From JBHHYR01 sp046757585 (GTDB taxonomy: Bacteria; Desulfobacterota; Binatia; HRBIN30), in NCBI GenBank assembly GCA_046757585.1, contig JBHHYR010000087.1, positions 1 to 14,863 on the forward strand: a DNA stretch of 14,863 bases, written 5' to 3'. The notes under the pieces are model-generated. The model ran no database searches, was not told the origin of the DNA, and worked only from the letters and a program-made list of their open reading frames with translations. The position numbers and the translations under genes were made by a program. Shown piece by piece: positions 13,677-14,863 of the stretch; within the stretch, counting starts at the first letter, position 1; each line of letters opens with the position of its first letter.

Positions 13677-14863
13677 ATGCGTTGGGTCACTACAGTGTTG
13701 GCGATGGCATTCTTGGCGGCAACGGCTCACGCCGGGGGCGACGGCCTGCAACCAGGCATGATCCTGAGTCACAGCAACTGGCAGCTGGCCAAGGACCTGC
13801 TGCCGCCCGAAATTCTCGCACACTACAAGAACGGTGAGTACGCCAACCCCATTGCCCGATGGCACGACGGAGACGTCCGTTGGAGTGCGGAGTTCTTGCA
13901 CTCCACTGAGCAGAATGCCGACCGTCTCGATGTCAGTCCGGAGGGAACGATCATCGAGAAGAGCACGGGCCGGCAGCCGCGGTTCATCTATGGCTTCCCC
14001 TTTCCCCGCATTGACGCGGCCGACGCGCACGCGGGCGTCAAGATTTTGTGGAACTACTTCTACGGCTACTGGGCGAACGGCAGCCGCAGGAACATAACGG
14101 CCATCACCTGGCTCGGGCGGGCGAGCGTCGACCGCGCAGCCGTGCAGGACGTGTACTTCTTCCAGTATGACGGCCAGCCAGCGGCGGATCGGCCGAAGGA
14201 GAACCCGAACAACTTGCTTCAGCAATTTGTCGCGACGGCGCTTCGGCCGGCGGACTTGCAGGGGACGACGGCGCTGACGTGGCGTTACCGCGGCACCCAC
14301 AAGCGCGATTCCAACTGGGCGTACGTGCCGGCCTTGCGGCGCGTACGTCAGGTTTCCCCCGCGAACCGCTCCGACGGCTTCCTCGGTTCGGACATGAGTC
14401 AGGACGATGGCCCGTTTTTCGACGGGAAGCCCGAGGACTTCACTTGGAAGCTGGTGCGCTCGCAAGACGTCTTGCGGCTGGCGGACCCGTATAGCCTCCG
14501 GGGGGACTATACCTACCGCCCGCTGCCCGGCGGCGGCTGGCGTGTACCGTTCAAGCCCGTGGCGATGGTTGGTTTTCAGCAGCCTGACTGGAAAGGTATT
14601 GCCTGGGCGCCAGTGAACTTCGTCCTCGTCCGGCGTCCCGTCTGGGTCATCGAAGGGGTCCCCCATGATCAATACTACGCCTTCGGCAAGATTCAACTGT
14701 ACATCGACAAGACGAACTTTCGCGGCGCTTGGTCACGCAAGTTCGACTGGCAGGGGAAGCTCAGCGTCACGTATCAGGTTGCCTCCTACCTCAACGGGAC
14801 GCCCGACGGCGGGGCGCACTACATGTGGGGCCATGGCCTGTATTATCAAGTGGCCGAAAATCA
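13677..14863 (+). CDS. DUF1329-family exported protein (3' end outside window)
   Basis: The frame is open from ATG 13677 to the window end (395 complete codons) without a stop, so the gene is truncated by the window. Residues 1-19 form a Sec signal peptide: MRW, a hydrophobic core VTTVLAMAFLAA and an AHA cleavage site, with no lipobox cysteine. The mature part is recognisable as DUF1329 (PF07044) from RRVRQVSPANRSDGFLGSDM and the following SQDDGPFFDGKPEDFTWKLV at about residues 221-260. W-, Y- and D-rich beta segments (WNYFYGYW, YMWGHGLYYQ) suggest an LolA/LolB-like or outer-membrane-facing beta fold. The function of DUF1329 is not established. Its genes are often found with DUF1302 and RND-type exporters, and near hydrocarbon, lipid or steroid catabolism genes. 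A periplasmic role in handling a hydrophobic substrate is inference. Confidence 0.88.
   Translation, partial: MRWVTTVLAMAFLAATAHAGGDGLQPGMILSHSNWQLAKDLLPPEILAHYKNGEYANPIARWHDGDVRWSAEFLHSTEQNADRLDVSPEGTIIEKSTGRQPRFIYGFPFPRIDAADAHAGVKILWNYFYGYWANGSRRNITAITWLGRASVDRAAVQDVYFFQYDGQPAADRPKENPNNLLQQFVATALRPADLQGTTALTWRYRGTHKRDSNWAYVPALRRVRQVSPANRSDGFLGSDMSQDDGPFFDGKPEDFTWKLVRSQDVLRLADPYSLRGDYTYRPLPGGGWRVPFKPVAMVGFQQPDWKGIAWAPVNFVLVRRPVWVIEGVPHDQYYAFGKIQLYIDKTNFRGAWSRKFDWQGKLSVTYQVASYLNGTPDGGAHYMWGHGLYYQVAEN

Noticed and set aside
1..14863. Mobile element, prophage or CRISPR content
   Set aside because: No transposase, integrase, terminal repeats, repeat-spacer pattern or tRNA was seen; the gene packing looks like an ordinary chromosomal operon.

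Overview
This is a high-GC window (above 60% by eye) with every supportable gene on the + strand: 13 genes packed almost end to end, two of them cut by the window edges. Several junctions are translationally tight: ATGA overlaps at 1085, 3650 and 8767, and a TGAATG abutment at 6814/6815. The largest gaps are 118 bases (12083-12200) and 107 bases (5652-5758). I see no RNA gene, mobile element, CRISPR array or convincing intrinsic terminator. The last gene encodes a DUF1329-type protein with a Sec signal peptide, which points to a two-membrane bacterium. Together with GC content and operon style, this fits an environmental proteobacterium, Desulfobacterota or Binatota-like organism. That placement is inference; nothing here fixes the taxon.

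Layout. Bases 1-843 hold the C-terminal FAD/NAD half of an old-yellow-enzyme (OYE)/2,4-dienoyl-CoA-reductase type flavoprotein. A small unknown protein (849-1088) and an acyl-CoA synthetase (1085-2791) follow. Next come a metal-dependent amidohydrolase (2802-3653), a crotonase-fold enzyme (3650-4462), a GntR/FadR-type regulator (4491-5285) and a one-domain SCP2 lipid carrier (5322-5651). The second half has an extended SDR (5759-6814), a full-length OYE/FeS/FAD flavoprotein (6815-8770), a class III CoA-transferase (8767-10008), an acyl-CoA dehydrogenase (10030-11178) and an alpha/beta-hydrolase (11222-12082). It ends with a phytoene-desaturase-like flavoprotein (12201-13658) and the exported DUF1329 protein (13677 to the window end).

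How they may work together (inference). A hydrophobic carboxylic acid, perhaps of steroid, isoprenoid or other alicyclic type, is taken up or handled at the envelope with help from DUF1329. It is activated to a CoA thioester by the ligase, or by CoA-transferase exchange, and is carried or presented by SCP2. It is then worked on by SDR, OYE and acyl-CoA dehydrogenase redox steps, by crotonase-type isomerisation or hydration, and by hydrolytic or C-C cleavage steps (amidohydrolase, alpha/beta-hydrolase). The mix of CoA ligase, two OYE-family flavoproteins, SDR and CaiB/BaiF-type transferase recalls the bile-acid-inducible (bai) operon, with added beta-oxidation and carrier genes. The substrate is not determined by the sequence.

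Several enzymes have unusual residues at catalytic positions: a hydrolase with Thr in the nucleophile elbow, a crotonase without either hydratase Glu, an acyl-CoA dehydrogenase without the MCAD-type Glu, and a FadR-type regulator without most of the usual FCD metal ligands. These make the cluster look like a specialised, poorly described pathway.
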